Assembly (NCBI GenBank): GCA_001464935.1
Contig: LNEL01000056.1
Span: 62,001-126,000 of the forward strand
Direction of reading: 5' to 3'
Source: Gammaproteobacteria bacterium Ga0077536
GTDB taxonomy: Bacteria > Pseudomonadota > Gammaproteobacteria > Ga0077536
DNA length: 64,000 nt
Part shown: piece after piece, positions 8,207-17,763 of the stretch
How positions within the stretch are numbered: the stretch's first letter is position 1
How the letters are laid out: every line of letters starts with the position of its first letter
Made by a program: the position numbers and the translations under genes
The notes under the pieces: generated by a model
The model's database searches: none
What the model saw: the letters and a program-made list of their open reading frames with translations, nothing else
What the model was told of the DNA's origin: nothing

Positions 8207-8473
8207 TCAGGTCTGCGGCGGTGATTTGGCACTGCCGGCCTTGCGCCAGGTGCCCCACTGGTACAGGCCGTAGCCGATGCCGCTGCCGGCGATGATGATG
8301 ACCCACTGTACCGTCGTCCCGATGTCGGGCTGCGGAATCAGGCCGAGCACCGAAGCGGGCAACCAGTCCGGGTAATCCACCGCGACCCAGTAGACGGACG
8401 CGAGGGTCATGACAACCATGCCGACCACCTGCGCGCCGGTCGCCCACAAGGCTTTCGAGTGTGAAGTCGACAT
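8207..8473 (-). CDS. Small two-pass membrane protein
   Basis: An 88-residue protein with two hydrophobic segments (about residues 13-33 and 56-74) flanking a short polar loop containing YPDWLPASVLGLIPQPDIGT. GAGG precedes the ATG by about 6 bases. It is upstream of hslO on the same strand with a gap of about 110 bases. I do not recognise the family; the proline-rich tail suggests a cytoplasmic C-terminus. Confidence 0.55.
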   Translation of the reverse strand: MSTSHSKALWATGAQVVGMVVMTLASVYWVAVDYPDWLPASVLGLIPQPDIGTTVQWVIIIAGSGIGYGLYQWGTWRKAGSAKSPPQT

Positions 8474-8904
8474 GCAGGCCTCGCTATGGAAAAAGGGACG
8501 GTCCCGATGGCCGCACCGCCATCATGACGCGCGTACGCACGCCGGACGCGTTATTTGTACACAGTTGCAGGGTTGCTTTGTTTCATCCTGGTGAACTAAT
8601 GCAATCAATTGCTTCACGGGCCTGCTGCCAGTCCCTGGCAGTCGTCGGGGCAGGAGTGTCTCGGACAGTGAGCGTGACGGCCGCCGTTGTCTGCAAGCGA
8701 TCTTCCCGCAGAGGCAGGACGCAGGCCGGTCGCGACGATGGGCGGGACGCGGAACAGGGGCTGTCCCCTGGCACTGGCCCATCTCACAGGCCCACAGCGC
8801 TCACTCCTGGTGCGTTCGCGCTCAAGGCCGACTGTTCATTACCGCTATAAAAGCTATATACGATTCATTTGACGAGCGGATGGCTCCAGCCATGAACGTT
8901 CATC
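8474..8904. other. Non-coding stretch upstream of the HD-GYP-like gene
   Basis: No convincing gene is seen in these 431 bases; the short frames have atypical, arginine-rich composition. The segment 8830-8870 is unusually AT-rich and contains a 9-base-phased repeat of GCTATA (8844-8849 and 8853-8858), probably a promoter region for the gene starting at 8905. No further sites are assigned. Confidence 0.4.
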
Positions 8905-10032
8905 GTGGTGCATAAACGACTCCTGGCCGGCGAACTCAGCCCGGGCACTCCAATCCCCTGGCGGGTGTTCGATGCCAGCGGTCGCCTGTTGCTGCGTGAA
9001 GGGCACCGTTTCGCGGACGAAGCCGCGATCGAGGCGTTCGTTGCGCGCGAGGTGTATCGCGGCCCCACCGACGATGAGGCCAGGCAGCTGCCCGCGAAGG
9101 CGCCGCCACAGATCGATCCCTTTGCCACGTTGATCGAGCACACGCAGCGCCTCGCCCGCGGTCTGGTCGACCTCGCGTGCATGCACTGCGCTGACGCCAA
9201 CGCGTGGGCGATGTCGCTGGTTGACGTCGTGGAGTCCCTCGACGGCATGCATGTCGACGCGGTGCTCGGCGCGCTGCTGCTGATGGACGAACTGAAATAT
9301 TCGATCTCGCACGCATGGATGGTCGCGACCGTGTGTGACCTGATGGCGCGGCGACTCGCGCTGCCCGATGCGCAGCGACGCAGTTTCGTCGCGGCTGCGT
9401 TCACGTCGAACGTCGGCATGCTGCAGGTCCAGGACCTGCTGTCGAGCCAGCCTGGCCCGATGACGCCCGAACAGGACGCGATCGTGAAGCACCATCCCGT
9501 GCGCAGCCGGCAGCTGCTGGCCGCCGCCGGTGTGCACGACTCCCTGTGGCTGTCGGCCACGCTGCAGCATCACGAGCGCCTCGACGGCTCGGGCTATCCG
9601 CGTGGCCTGAAAGACGAAGCCGTCGTCCTCGGCGCGCGACTGCTGGCGCTTGCGGACATCTATGCAGCGATGATCCTGCCACGCACCTATCGCGATGGCG
9701 TGCACGCAAAGGAAGCGCTGCGGGAAATCTTCATGCAGCGCGGCAGCCGGATCGATGCCGGGCTCGCGTCACTGTTCATCAAGGAGATAGGCGTGTTTCC
9801 GCCCGGTGTCTTCGTCAAGCTCGCGAACGGCGAGACGGCAGTCGTCGTGCGCCGCAATCCACGTCACGCCAACAAGCCGATCATCAGCAGCCTGCTGAAT
9901 CCGTTCGGCACCCCGCTCGAGCGCCCGCTGATACGCGACAGCGCGGAAGCCAGCCCCTACGCGATAGTCGATGTGCTGCCGCGACAAGCGTTGCCGTTCG
10001 CGCTCGCCCGGATCTGGGGGTACGGCGCGTAA
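8905..10032 (+). CDS. HD-GYP-like protein with degenerate metal-binding HD pair
   Basis: A 375-residue protein. The N-terminal 70 residues resemble the DUF3391-type domain found before some HD-GYP domains. The HD-GYP region spans about 110-320. The hallmark HHE and DGSGYP are kept (HHE at 222-224, GSGYP at 228-232), as are HHP (about 196-198) and the AD pair near 250. However, the HDIGK motif is replaced by TSNVG at 167-171, so both residues of the HD dyad and the lysine are missing. HD-GYP enzymes hydrolyse cyclic-di-GMP with metals bound by that dyad; this one is predicted to be inactive and may instead bind ligand or protein. The start is GTG 8905, because nearby ATGs are out of frame. Confidence 0.85.
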   Translation: MVHKRLLAGELSPGTPIPWRVFDASGRLLLREGHRFADEAAIEAFVAREVYRGPTDDEARQLPAKAPPQIDPFATLIEHTQRLARGLVDLACMHCADANAWAMSLVDVVESLDGMHVDAVLGALLLMDELKYSISHAWMVATVCDLMARRLALPDAQRRSFVAAAFTSNVGMLQVQDLLSSQPGPMTPEQDAIVKHHPVRSRQLLAAAGVHDSLWLSATLQHHERLDGSGYPRGLKDEAVVLGARLLALADIYAAMILPRTYRDGVHAKEALREIFMQRGSRIDAGLASLFIKEIGVFPPGVFVKLANGETAVVVRRNPRHANKPIISSLLNPFGTPLERPLIRDSAEASPYAIVDVLPRQALPFALARIWGYGA

Positions 10033-10123
10033 CAGCGGGCAGCGCGCACCGGCCCTCGAGTCCGCAGGCCGGCGGCGGTGTGCCCGGCACCCGCTCGGGC
10101 AGCGCCGCCGGTGCTGCGCGTAC

Positions 10124-12253
10124 TCAGCCTGCGCGCGCGACTTCGACGAGGTTGTCGGAGAAGCTGGGCGCGTGTCCCATGTTGACGAACTCGGCCGAGC
10201 TGATCACGTTCACGGTGCCACGGTTCAGCTGCCGCCAGTAGCCGAGCGTCGCGACGACGACGCCCGCGTTCACGTCGCCGGTGATCTGTGCAAGACCTTC
10301 GAACGCGCCGCGATCGTTGAACACGCGCACGGCATCGCCCGAAGCGATGCCACGCGCGGCGGCATCAGCCGCGTTGATCAGCACGAACTGTTCGCCCTGG
10401 CCTTTGATCTTGTGCTCCATGTTGGCGTAACAGGAGTTCAGGAATCCGTGGCTCTTCGGCGAGACGATGTTCAGCGGATAGCGCTGCGCGAGCGCAGGAT
10501 TCGTCTGCGGGCTTTCGCGTGAAGGCACATAGTCCGGCAGCGCGTCGAGCGGCTCGCCGCCCTGCATGTCGTCGTACATCTGGCGAAAAGGTCCGGCGAC
10601 GAAGTTGCCGCCGGCGGCAATGCCCGATTTGAACTCGAGGCGTCCGGACGGTGTCGGGAACTTCCCTTCGCGATGCGGCGCGCGATCGTCGGCGCCGCCG
10701 ATCGACAGATGCACGTAGCCGTGTTCGCGCAGGTACGCCAGGTCGAAACCCTCGCAGGCTGCCGCGCCCCAGTCGACGTAGTGTTCCAGACACTCGCTGT
10801 CCGACCAGCTGAACTGCGGATCGGTGTAGCCCATGCGCTGCGCCAGTTGCCGGAAGATTTCGTAATTCGAGCGCGCCTCGCCCGGCGGCTCCACGCACTT
10901 CTCGTTGTAGGTGAGATAGTTGTGTCCCCAGGACAGGATGATGTCCTCCATCTCCGCGCCCATCGCCGCTGGCAGCACGATGTCCGCATAGCTCGCCGTG
11001 TCGGAGATGAAGTGATCGGCGACGACCAGGAACAGGTCTTCGCGCAACAGGCCGGCGACGATCTTGTCGCACTCCGGTGCCTGCGTGACGGGATTCGAGT
11101 TCCAGCACATCATCGCCTTGATCGGCGGATCCATCGGGATCTCGTTGGTCAGATGGCGCCCGATCTGCAGATTGTTGACGACGCGCGTGCCCTTCGGGAT
11201 CCAGTCCGGCCGGCAGATCACGTCGAAGCGATACGGATGTTCCCACACCGGCATCGCGAGGATGCCGCCGCCGACCTCGCGCCATGCGCCGGTCAGGCCC
11301 GGCAGGCAGCACACGGCACGGATGGTCTGGCCGCCACCGTGGTGGCGCTCGAGGGCCACGCCGATGCGGATCGCCGCCGGCTTCGCTGCGGCATATTCGC
11401 GCGCGAGCTGGCGGATGTCCTCTGCCGGGATGCCGGTGATGCCGGCGGCCCACTCGGGCGTGCGTGTCCTGGCGCGTTCGGCGAGTTCGTCGAAGCCCAG
11501 CGTGTAACGTTCGACGTAGTCGCGATCGACGAGGCCTTCCTCGATGATCACGTGTATCAGCGCCATCGCGAGCGCGCCGTCGCTGCCGGGTCTCGGTGCG
11601 AGATGCCAGTCCGCCTCTTTCGCCGTTCTCGATTTGTACGCATCAATCACGACGACCTTCGCGCCGGCCTTCTGCGCGTCCTTGACCACGTGCCAGTGAT
11701 GCAGATTGGTGCTGACGCTGTTGCAGGCCCAGATCACGATGTATTTCGAATGTCTGAAGCTTTCCGGGTCCATGCCGCCGCTCGGGCCGTAGGTCATCAG
11801 CCACGCAGTCGCCGACCCTTCGCCACAGAACGTGCGTTCAGTGACCGTCGCGCCCATGCGGTTGAAGAACGAGTCGCCGCCGTTCAGGCCGTGCACGAGT
11901 CCCTGATGACCCAGGTAACTGTAGGGCACGATCGCCTGCGGGCCGTGGGTGTCGATGATCGCTTTCCAGCGCGTGGTGATCTCGTCGAGCGCTTCGTCCC
12001 AGCTGATGCGCTCGAACTGCCCGCTGCCTTTCGGTCCCGTGCGCCGCAACGGATGCAGCAGCCGATCCGGGTGATAGTGGCGCTTCTCGTAGTCCTTCAG
12101 CTTCACGCACAGCCCGCCCCGCGTCAGCGGGTGATCGGGATTGCCGCGTACGCCGGTCAGCTTGCCGTTCTCGACTTCGAACACCATCGAACAGGTATCG
12201 GGACAGTCGTGCGGGCAGCCGCCATGGTGGGTCGTTTTCATCACCGTCGCCAT
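10124..12253 (-). CDS. Molybdopterin-dependent oxidoreductase (DMSO-reductase superfamily, 4Fe-4S)
   Basis: A 709-residue bis-MGD molybdenum or tungsten enzyme. An N-terminal 4Fe-4S site CPHDCPDTC (residues 13-21) with a later GGLCVK cysteine is followed by the molybdopterin domain (about 55-530) and the C-terminal molydop-binding domain (from about 590, RYPLNIVSPKSHGFLNSCYA). No Tat signal is seen, so it is probably cytoplasmic. The region around the expected Mo ligand reads TERTFCGEGSATAW, making a cysteine the likely ligand. No partner subunits are adjacent, as in many BisC-like or acetylene-hydratase-like members. GGAGGTGA precedes the ATG closely. It is divergent from tmm; its substrate is unknown. 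Confidence 0.9.
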   Translation of the reverse strand: MATVMKTTHHGGCPHDCPDTCSMVFEVENGKLTGVRGNPDHPLTRGGLCVKLKDYEKRHYHPDRLLHPLRRTGPKGSGQFERISWDEALDEITTRWKAIIDTHGPQAIVPYSYLGHQGLVHGLNGGDSFFNRMGATVTERTFCGEGSATAWLMTYGPSGGMDPESFRHSKYIVIWACNSVSTNLHHWHVVKDAQKAGAKVVVIDAYKSRTAKEADWHLAPRPGSDGALAMALIHVIIEEGLVDRDYVERYTLGFDELAERARTRTPEWAAGITGIPAEDIRQLAREYAAAKPAAIRIGVALERHHGGGQTIRAVCCLPGLTGAWREVGGGILAMPVWEHPYRFDVICRPDWIPKGTRVVNNLQIGRHLTNEIPMDPPIKAMMCWNSNPVTQAPECDKIVAGLLREDLFLVVADHFISDTASYADIVLPAAMGAEMEDIILSWGHNYLTYNEKCVEPPGEARSNYEIFRQLAQRMGYTDPQFSWSDSECLEHYVDWGAAACEGFDLAYLREHGYVHLSIGGADDRAPHREGKFPTPSGRLEFKSGIAAGGNFVAGPFRQMYDDMQGGEPLDALPDYVPSRESPQTNPALAQRYPLNIVSPKSHGFLNSCYANMEHKIKGQGEQFVLINAADAAARGIASGDAVRVFNDRGAFEGLAQITGDVNAGVVVATLGYWRQLNRGTVNVISSAEFVNMGHAPSFSDNLVEVARAG

Positions 12254-12637
12254 CGCTCACCTCCGGTCGTTGCGCCCGTGGTGCGGGCGTCGTGATGGCC
12301 GGTGCCAGCGCACCGGCCTGTGCGGCGATGCTGGCAGAAACGGCCAGTCGCATAAAACGTTCATCGTGCGGGGTTATCCGGTCGAACCTGCCCGACAGGC
12401 GGGCTCACGTCGCGCTGCGTCGCGGCGCAGGGGGCGCGAAAGCGGTGCGGACCCGGCCCTGCGGTGCAGCAGCAGCACATATTCAACTTCCTGAAAACCC
12501 AATCGAATCCAGGTCGCTGACGGCTTGGCACCGCGGTTGCTAACCGTCATGCAGGCATGGCGCGCTGCGGCGTGCCGCCAACGCAGCGGCGCAATCGTCG
12601 CCGTCGGGGATCAGTGGGGTCAACGGGGAGAAAGTGC
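12254..12637. other. Divergent intergenic region between the molybdoenzyme and tmm
   Basis: These 384 bases hold no convincing gene. The region must contain the promoters of both divergent transcription units, but I could not pick out reliable hexamers or a clear palindrome. The segment 12475-12530 is relatively AT-rich and is the likeliest tmm promoter region. Confidence 0.35.
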
Positions 12638-13987
12638 ATGAGCAGAGTCGCCATCATCGGCGCGGGGCCCAGCGGGCTGGCCGTGCTGCGCGCCTTCGAA
12701 TCGGCCCGCCAACAGGGCGCCGACATTCCCGAACTCGTCTGCTATGAGCGTCAGGCGGACTGGGGCGGCTTGTGGAACTACACCTGGCGCACGGGTCTCG
12801 ACCAGCATGGCGAACCCGTCCACGGCAGCATGTACCGCTACCTGTGGTCGAACGGACCCAAGGAATGTCTGGAGTTCGCGGATTACAGTTTCGAAGCGCA
12901 TTTCGGGCGCCCGATTCCGTCGTACCCGCCGCGCGCGGTCCTGCAACACTACATCGCCGGGCGCGTCGAGCGGGCCGGCGTGCGGTGCCATGTGCGCTTC
13001 AACACCATGGTCAAGCGCGTCACCTGCTCGGCTGATTCGCCGCGCTTCACGGTGAGCGTGCGCGACCTGCTGACGGACGCGCACAGCACCGAGGAGTTCG
13101 ATTACGTCATCAATGCGAGCGGACACTTCTCGACCCCGAACGTACCGGACTTCCCCGGGCTCGAGCTGTTCCCCGGCCGCGTGCTGCATGCGCACGACTT
13201 TCGCGATGCCTGCGAGTTCGCGGGCAAGGACCTGCTCGTGATCGGCGCGAGCTATTCGGCCGAGGACATCGGCATCCAGTGCCACAAGTACGGCGCGAAG
13301 TCGGTGACGTTCAGCTATCGCACGCGACCGATGGGCTTTGCGTGGCCGGATGGTTGTACCGAACGCCCGCTGCTGACGAAAGTCGTCGGTCGCACGGCCC
13401 ATTTCAGGGATGGATCGACGCGGGAGGTCGATGCGATCGTGCTGTGCACGGGTTATCTGCATCACTATCCGTGGCTGCCGGACGACCTGCGCCTCGGCGG
13501 TCGCAATCGGCTTTACCCGCCCGGGCTCTACAAGGGCATCTTCTGGGACGCGCTGCCCGGGTTGATGTACATCGGCGCCCAGGATCAGTACTACACGTTC
13601 AACATGTTCGACGCGCAGGCCTGGTACGCGCGCGACGTGGTGCTCGGGCGCATCGCACTGCCCGACGCGGCCGTGCGCCAGGCCGATATCGCGAAGTGGG
13701 TGAGCCGCGAAGAGGCGGTCACGGACGCGTTCGACGCCATCGACTATCAGACCGGGTATGTGCGCGAACTGCTCGACGCGACGGATTATCCGCCGCTCGA
13801 TGTCGATCACGTCGCACAGCTGTTCAAGGAATGGGAGCACCACAAGATGGAGAACATCCTGACCTATCGCGATCGCTCCTATCCATCCGTCCTGACCGGC
13901 ACCCGCGCGCCGCCGCATCACACCGTGTGGATGCAGGCCCTCGATGATTCGCTCGACGCCTTTCTCGCGACACCCGCCACCTCGTGA
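12638..13987 (+). CDS. tmm: Trimethylamine monooxygenase (flavin-containing monooxygenase)
   Basis: Oxidises trimethylamine to trimethylamine N-oxide with NADPH and O2. The 449 residues begin [20 protein letters not shown] with the FAD-binding GxGxxG at 8-13. The FMO fingerprint [11 protein letters not shown] (FxGxxxHxxxF) lies near 195, and the NADPH-binding GASYSA follows. Long segments match the bacterial Tmm subfamily as I know it, such as [34 protein letters not shown] and [18 protein letters not shown]72 corresponds to the conserved active-site Asn of FMOs. The start is ATG 12638 with GGGGAG upstream; an upstream extension is not needed. The stop overlaps the tdm start by four bases, which supports the functional call. 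Confidence 0.92.
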   Translation: MSRVAIIGAGPSGLAVLRAFESARQQGADIPELVCYERQADWGGLWNYTWRTGLDQHGEPVHGSMYRYLWSNGPKECLEFADYSFEAHFGRPIPSYPPRAVLQHYIAGRVERAGVRCHVRFNTMVKRVTCSADSPRFTVSVRDLLTDAHSTEEFDYVINASGHFSTPNVPDFPGLELFPGRVLHAHDFRDACEFAGKDLLVIGASYSAEDIGIQCHKYGAKSVTFSYRTRPMGFAWPDGCTERPLLTKVVGRTAHFRDGSTREVDAIVLCTGYLHHYPWLPDDLRLGGRNRLYPPGLYKGIFWDALPGLMYIGAQDQYYTFNMFDAQAWYARDVVLGRIALPDAAVRQADIAKWVSREEAVTDAFDAIDYQTGYVRELLDATDYPPLDVDHVAQLFKEWEHHKMENILTYRDRSYPSVLTGTRAPPHHTVWMQALDDSLDAFLATPATS

Positions 13988-16284
13988 GCAAGCTGGCGGC
14001 ACCGCGCTTCGCGCTGGCGCGACTGCACCAGGTGCCGGCGCCGCGCGTGTGGCGCGAGCGCATCGCGGGCGGGGCTGCGCTGGTGCTGGAACTCGACGCG
14101 GGCGACCGGCTCGCGCTGACGGATCCAGAGGGCGGGCAACAGGCGCTCGTCTTCGTCTCGTCGGCCGGCGCGCTGCCCTTGCCCGCGGGTGGCCCGCGGG
14201 CGGACCTGTCGCTGCCCGATGCGAGCGGCGAAGCGCGCGCCGCCATTGCAGATCGGCTCGCCGCGCTGTCGCTCGCCGCTGAGGATTTCACGGCGGCCGC
14301 CGTGCTCGCAGGCGAGGGCGAGCCCGGCGCGACATGGCAGGGGCAGGCGCACGGGGCCGTCGTGGTGGTGATCGCCGCTCCGGGCGCGCCAATGTCGCCT
14401 GACACCCAGACCCCGGCCACACCGCTGACGCTCACGATCGAGCGCGCGGCAGAACATGCGAACCGGCTGCCACCGGCATTGGCCACGCCGCGGCTGGAGA
14501 TCCGCGTGCCGGCCGCCGAGGCGCGTGCGTATCGCGTCGCGCGCGGCGAGTTCATCCAGGTGATCGATGTCGACGGACAACAGTGTTCGGATTTCGTCGC
14601 GTTCGATGCCCAGGCGCTCGCGAACGGCGCCGTGCACGGCATCGATGCCACGACCACCCGCACGCTGCTGGGCAGCGCATTCGCCAGTCCCGGCCTGCAC
14701 GCGAAGTATTTCGATGATCGCATGTGCCCGCTGCTCGAGGTCGTGCGCGACACGGTCGGGCGTCACGACACGTTCCTGCTCGCCTGTGCGGCCAAGTACT
14801 ACGAGGACGCCGGTTATCCTGGCCATGCCAGCTGCAGCGAGAACTTCAATCGTGAACTCGCGCCGCACGGCATCGGCGCGCGCGCCGGGTGGCCGGCGGT
14901 CAACCTGTTCTACAACACGCAGGTGCAGGCGGACGGCAGCATCGGCATGGATGAACCGTGGTCACGCCCCGGCGACTATGTACTGTTTCGCGCACTCACC
15001 GATCTCGTGTGTGCGTCGTCCGCGTGTCCGGACGATATCGACCCGGCGAACGGCTGGTCGCCGACCGACATTCATGTGCGCGTCTACGCCGCCGACCGGC
15101 AATTCTCTCCAGGAGTGGCTCACCGCATGACACCCGACTCGCCGCCGCAACTGACCCGCACGACGGGTTTCGACGCGCGCACGCGCGCGCTGACGCGCCA
15201 TTTCGTCGAGTATCGGGGTTTCTGGCTGCCGGCCTGCTACACCGCCGACGGATCCATCGCGGAGTACTGGGCCTGTCGCGAACGCGCGGCCATGATTGAT
15301 CTGTCGGCATTGCGCAAGTTCGAGGTCATCGGCCCGGACGCGGAACAGCTGCTGCAGCTGGCATTGACGCGCGACGTGCGCAAGCTCGCCACAGGTCAGG
15401 TCGTGTATTCGGCAATGTGTCACCCCCACGGCGGCATGCTCGACGACTGCACGCTGTTTCGCTTCGGGCCTGCCAACTTTCGCCTCGTCGCCGGCGACGA
15501 TTACGTCGGGCCGTGGTTGCGGGAGATTGCCAGCGTCAACGGGCTCGATGCGCGCGTGAAGTCGTCCACCGATCAGCTCCACAACGTGGCGGTGCAGGGG
15601 CCGGCTTCGCGCGACATCCTGCAGGGGCTTGTCATCACGCCGCCACATCAGCCTGCATTGGCCGAGTTGGGCTGGTTCCGTTTCACGATCGGGCGCCTCG
15701 CCGATCAAGCCGTTGTGGTGTCGCGCACGGGCTACAGCGGCGAACTCGGGTATGAAATCTGGTGTCATCCGGCCGCCGCTCCCGCCGTCTGGGATGCCGT
15801 GATCGCGGCGGGCCGACCGCATGGCCTCGCACCGCTCGGCCTCGCCGCGCTCGACGTCCTGCGCATCGAAGCGGGGCTGGTGTTCGCCGGCCATGATTTC
15901 TGCGATCAGACCGATCCCTTCGAGGCCGGCATCGGTTTCACCGTGCCGGCGGGCAAGGCCGAGGCCTATGTCGGCAGTGACGCGCTCGCGCGTCGCCGCG
16001 ACCACCCGCAGCGCCGGCTCGTGGGGCTCGACGTCCACGCCAACGACGCCGTGGCGCATGGCGACCCGCTCTACGCGGGGCGGGCGCAGGTGGGCGTCGT
16101 CACCAGCGCTGCACACTCGCCGCTGCTGGCGCGTCAGATCGCGCTCGCACGCGTCGACGTGGGGTATACCGCGCCCGGCACGGCACTCGAAGTCGGCAAG
16201 CTCGACGGCCATCAGAAGCGCCTGCCAGCGAGCGTGGTGCGCTTTCCGCACTACGATCCCGACAAGACCCGCGTGCGCGCCTGA
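13984..16284 (+). CDS. tdm: Trimethylamine N-oxide demethylase (DUF1989 plus GcvT-like domains)
   Basis: Converts trimethylamine N-oxide to dimethylamine and formaldehyde. The 766-residue protein has the Tdm architecture. An N-terminal barrel-like part is followed by a DUF1989 domain (about 175-370) with cysteines that could hold zinc, in QQCSDF (C201), GHASCSEN (C284) and SSACPDD (C348). A GcvT-like tetrahydrofolate-binding domain (about 385-755) carries [36 protein letters not shown] and RIEAGL. The GTG start overlaps the tmm stop (GTGA), so the two are co-translated. The THF domain may capture the released formaldehyde. Nothing acting on dimethylamine is seen in the window. Confidence 0.9.
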   Translation: MSKLAAPRFALARLHQVPAPRVWRERIAGGAALVLELDAGDRLALTDPEGGQQALVFVSSAGALPLPAGGPRADLSLPDASGEARAAIADRLAALSLAAEDFTAAAVLAGEGEPGATWQGQAHGAVVVVIAAPGAPMSPDTQTPATPLTLTIERAAEHANRLPPALATPRLEIRVPAAEARAYRVARGEFIQVIDVDGQQCSDFVAFDAQALANGAVHGIDATTTRTLLGSAFASPGLHAKYFDDRMCPLLEVVRDTVGRHDTFLLACAAKYYEDAGYPGHASCSENFNRELAPHGIGARAGWPAVNLFYNTQVQADGSIGMDEPWSRPGDYVLFRALTDLVCASSACPDDIDPANGWSPTDIHVRVYAADRQFSPGVAHRMTPDSPPQLTRTTGFDARTRALTRHFVEYRGFWLPACYTADGSIAEYWACRERAAMIDLSALRKFEVIGPDAEQLLQLALTRDVRKLATGQVVYSAMCHPHGGMLDDCTLFRFGPANFRLVAGDDYVGPWLREIASVNGLDARVKSSTDQLHNVAVQGPASRDILQGLVITPPHQPALAELGWFRFTIGRLADQAVVVSRTGYSGELGYEIWCHPAAAPAVWDAVIAAGRPHGLAPLGLAALDVLRIEAGLVFAGHDFCDQTDPFEAGIGFTVPAGKAEAYVGSDALARRRDHPQRRLVGLDVHANDAVAHGDPLYAGRAQVGVVTSAAHSPLLARQIALARVDVGYTAPGTALEVGKLDGHQKRLPASVVRFPHYDPDKTRVRA

Positions 16285-16310
16285 GCGGGCGCGGCGGGCC
16301 CTGCGCCCGC
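16285..16310 (+). terminator. Hairpin after tdm
   Basis: A perfect 8-base inverted repeat (GCGGGCGC at 16285-16292 and complement at 16303-16310) begins directly after the tdm stop codon. There is no T-run, so intrinsic termination is uncertain, but its position suggests an end-of-operon structure. Confidence 0.4.
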
Positions 16311-16442
16311 AGCCTGGGCGGGGCAGCTGCCACTGCGCGGACAGCGCCGCGCGTTGGCGGCTCAGCGGCGGCTTCGTCCGGGCTCGGATCCAGCGTCCCT
16401 GTCGTGCGCGGTGCCGCACGGCAAGCGACGCAGGCGATGACG

Positions 16443-16712
16443 TCAGCGGCGCGCGCGAGGTCTCGCCGCGACGACGATGCTGACGGTTTCGCTGTCCGGA
16501 TCGAACATTACTTCGGCGTCGCCGCGCTCGAGCTGGCGCATCACGTGCGCCACCTTGTCGTCGAGCGAGTATTCGTGCGTACCGTAATCCGTGCCCTCGC
16601 GCAGCACGAAGGCCTCGACGAGACCGCGCAGCGCGTCGGCGCTGATCTCCCGATAGGGCACGGGCACGGGTGGTTCAGTGGGGTGGGTGTCGAACTCGCG
16701 GTGGTCGCTCAT
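16443..16712 (-). CDS. YheU-family (UPF0270) protein
   Basis: An 89-residue conserved protein of unknown function. After a short acidic lead the family core is clear: PYREISADALRGLVEAFVLR, then EGTDYGTHEYSLDDKVAHVM and RQLERGDAEVMFDPDSETVSI. The family is small, soluble and widespread in gammaproteobacteria, which supports the taxonomic placement. The start MSDHREFD at 16712 is chosen over a longer frame because it gives the normal family length. It is convergent with tdm and divergent from the metallo-hydrolase gene. Confidence 0.85.
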   Translation of the reverse strand: MSDHREFDTHPTEPPVPVPYREISADALRGLVEAFVLREGTDYGTHEYSLDDKVAHVMRQLERGDAEVMFDPDSETVSIVVAARPRARR

Positions 16713-16821
16713 GCGGCGATTATGCAGCAGCGGGCGCAGCGGTGCTGTCCGCTGCGGGTCGACGGCGCGCGCGACGCCGCGAAATCGGTACGATAGGTCC
16801 ACAACCGAGCCGGAGCCCCAC

Positions 16822-17763
16822 ATGCCGACCGTTCCGTCCCGCGCTGCCGATCTGGGCGTCAGCCTGCCGATGCTGCCGCTCGATCGCAGCTACGACCCGC
16901 GCTACGGCGAGGTGGTCGAGATCTCGCCGCTGGTGCGCCGCGTGCTCGCGCCGAATCCGAATCCGTTCACGTTCCATGGCACCGGGACCTATATCGTCGG
17001 CCGTGGCCGGGTGGCGGTGATCGATCCGGGTCCGCTGCTGCCCGCGCACGTCGACGCACTCGCCCGCGCACTGCGCGGCGAGACCGTGACGCATCTGGTG
17101 ATCACCCACACCCATAGCGATCACTCGCCAGCCGCCGTTCCGCTGCAGGCGCTGACCGGGGCGCCGACGCTGGGCTTCGGTCCGCACGGTGCAGGCAAGC
17201 GTGACGCCGGCATTGCGGTCGAGGAGGGCGGCGACATGGCATTCGTGCCGGACCGGCGGCTCGTCGATGGCGAGGTGATCGAGGGCGACGGCTGGGCGCT
17301 CGAGGCGGTGTACACGCCCGGCCACACGTCCAATCACCTGTGCTTCGGGCTGCGCGAGGAGCGCTGTCTGTTCAGCGGCGACCACGTGATGGGCTGGTCG
17401 ACGACCGTCATCGTGCCGCCCGACGGCGACATGGCGCAGTACTTCGCGAGCCTCGACACCCTGCTGCGCCGGGGCGATCGCCGCTACTACCCGACCCACG
17501 GCAATCCGATCGAGGATCCGGCGACCTTCGTTGCGCGGCTGATCGAGCACCGGCACGCGCGTGAGCGCCAACTGCTCGCCTGCCTCGCGCGCGGACTTGC
17601 GCGCATTCCGGACATGGTGGCGGTGATCTACTCGGAGGTCGATGCGCGCCTGCACCCGGCGGCGGCGATGTCGGTGCTCGCGCATCTCGAGCACATGGTC
17701 GCGACCGGCCGCGTCGTCTGTGACGGTCCACCCACGGCGCGAAGCGTCTATCGCGCGATCTGA
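16822..17763 (+). CDS. Metallo-beta-lactamase fold hydrolase (LACTB2/glyoxalase-II-like)
   Basis: A 313-residue hydrolase. The dinuclear metal site shows as THTHSDHSPA (HxHxDH) at about 94-103, a further histidine in YTPGHTSNHL, an aspartate in LFSGDHVMGWSTTV, and a last histidine in PTHGNPIEDP. A C-terminal winged-helix-like segment (about 245-313) follows the catalytic domain, as in LACTB2-type proteins. The SGDHVMGWSTT motif is typical of this group, whose members act on RNA or thioesters; the substrate here is unknown. The start is ATG 16822. The 3' end overlaps the convergent DUF429 gene by 16 bases. Confidence 0.88.
   Translation: MPTVPSRAADLGVSLPMLPLDRSYDPRYGEVVEISPLVRRVLAPNPNPFTFHGTGTYIVGRGRVAVIDPGPLLPAHVDALARALRGETVTHLVITHTHSDHSPAAVPLQALTGAPTLGFGPHGAGKRDAGIAVEEGGDMAFVPDRRLVDGEVIEGDGWALEAVYTPGHTSNHLCFGLREERCLFSGDHVMGWSTTVIVPPDGDMAQYFASLDTLLRRGDRRYYPTHGNPIEDPATFVARLIEHRHARERQLLACLARGLARIPDMVAVIYSEVDARLHPAAAMSVLAHLEHMVATGRVVCDGPPTARSVYRAI

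Noticed and set aside
8522-8850. Small open frames between the hslO region and the HD-GYP-like gene
   Set aside because: They have mutually overlapping frames, odd composition, no ribosome site and no family resemblance.
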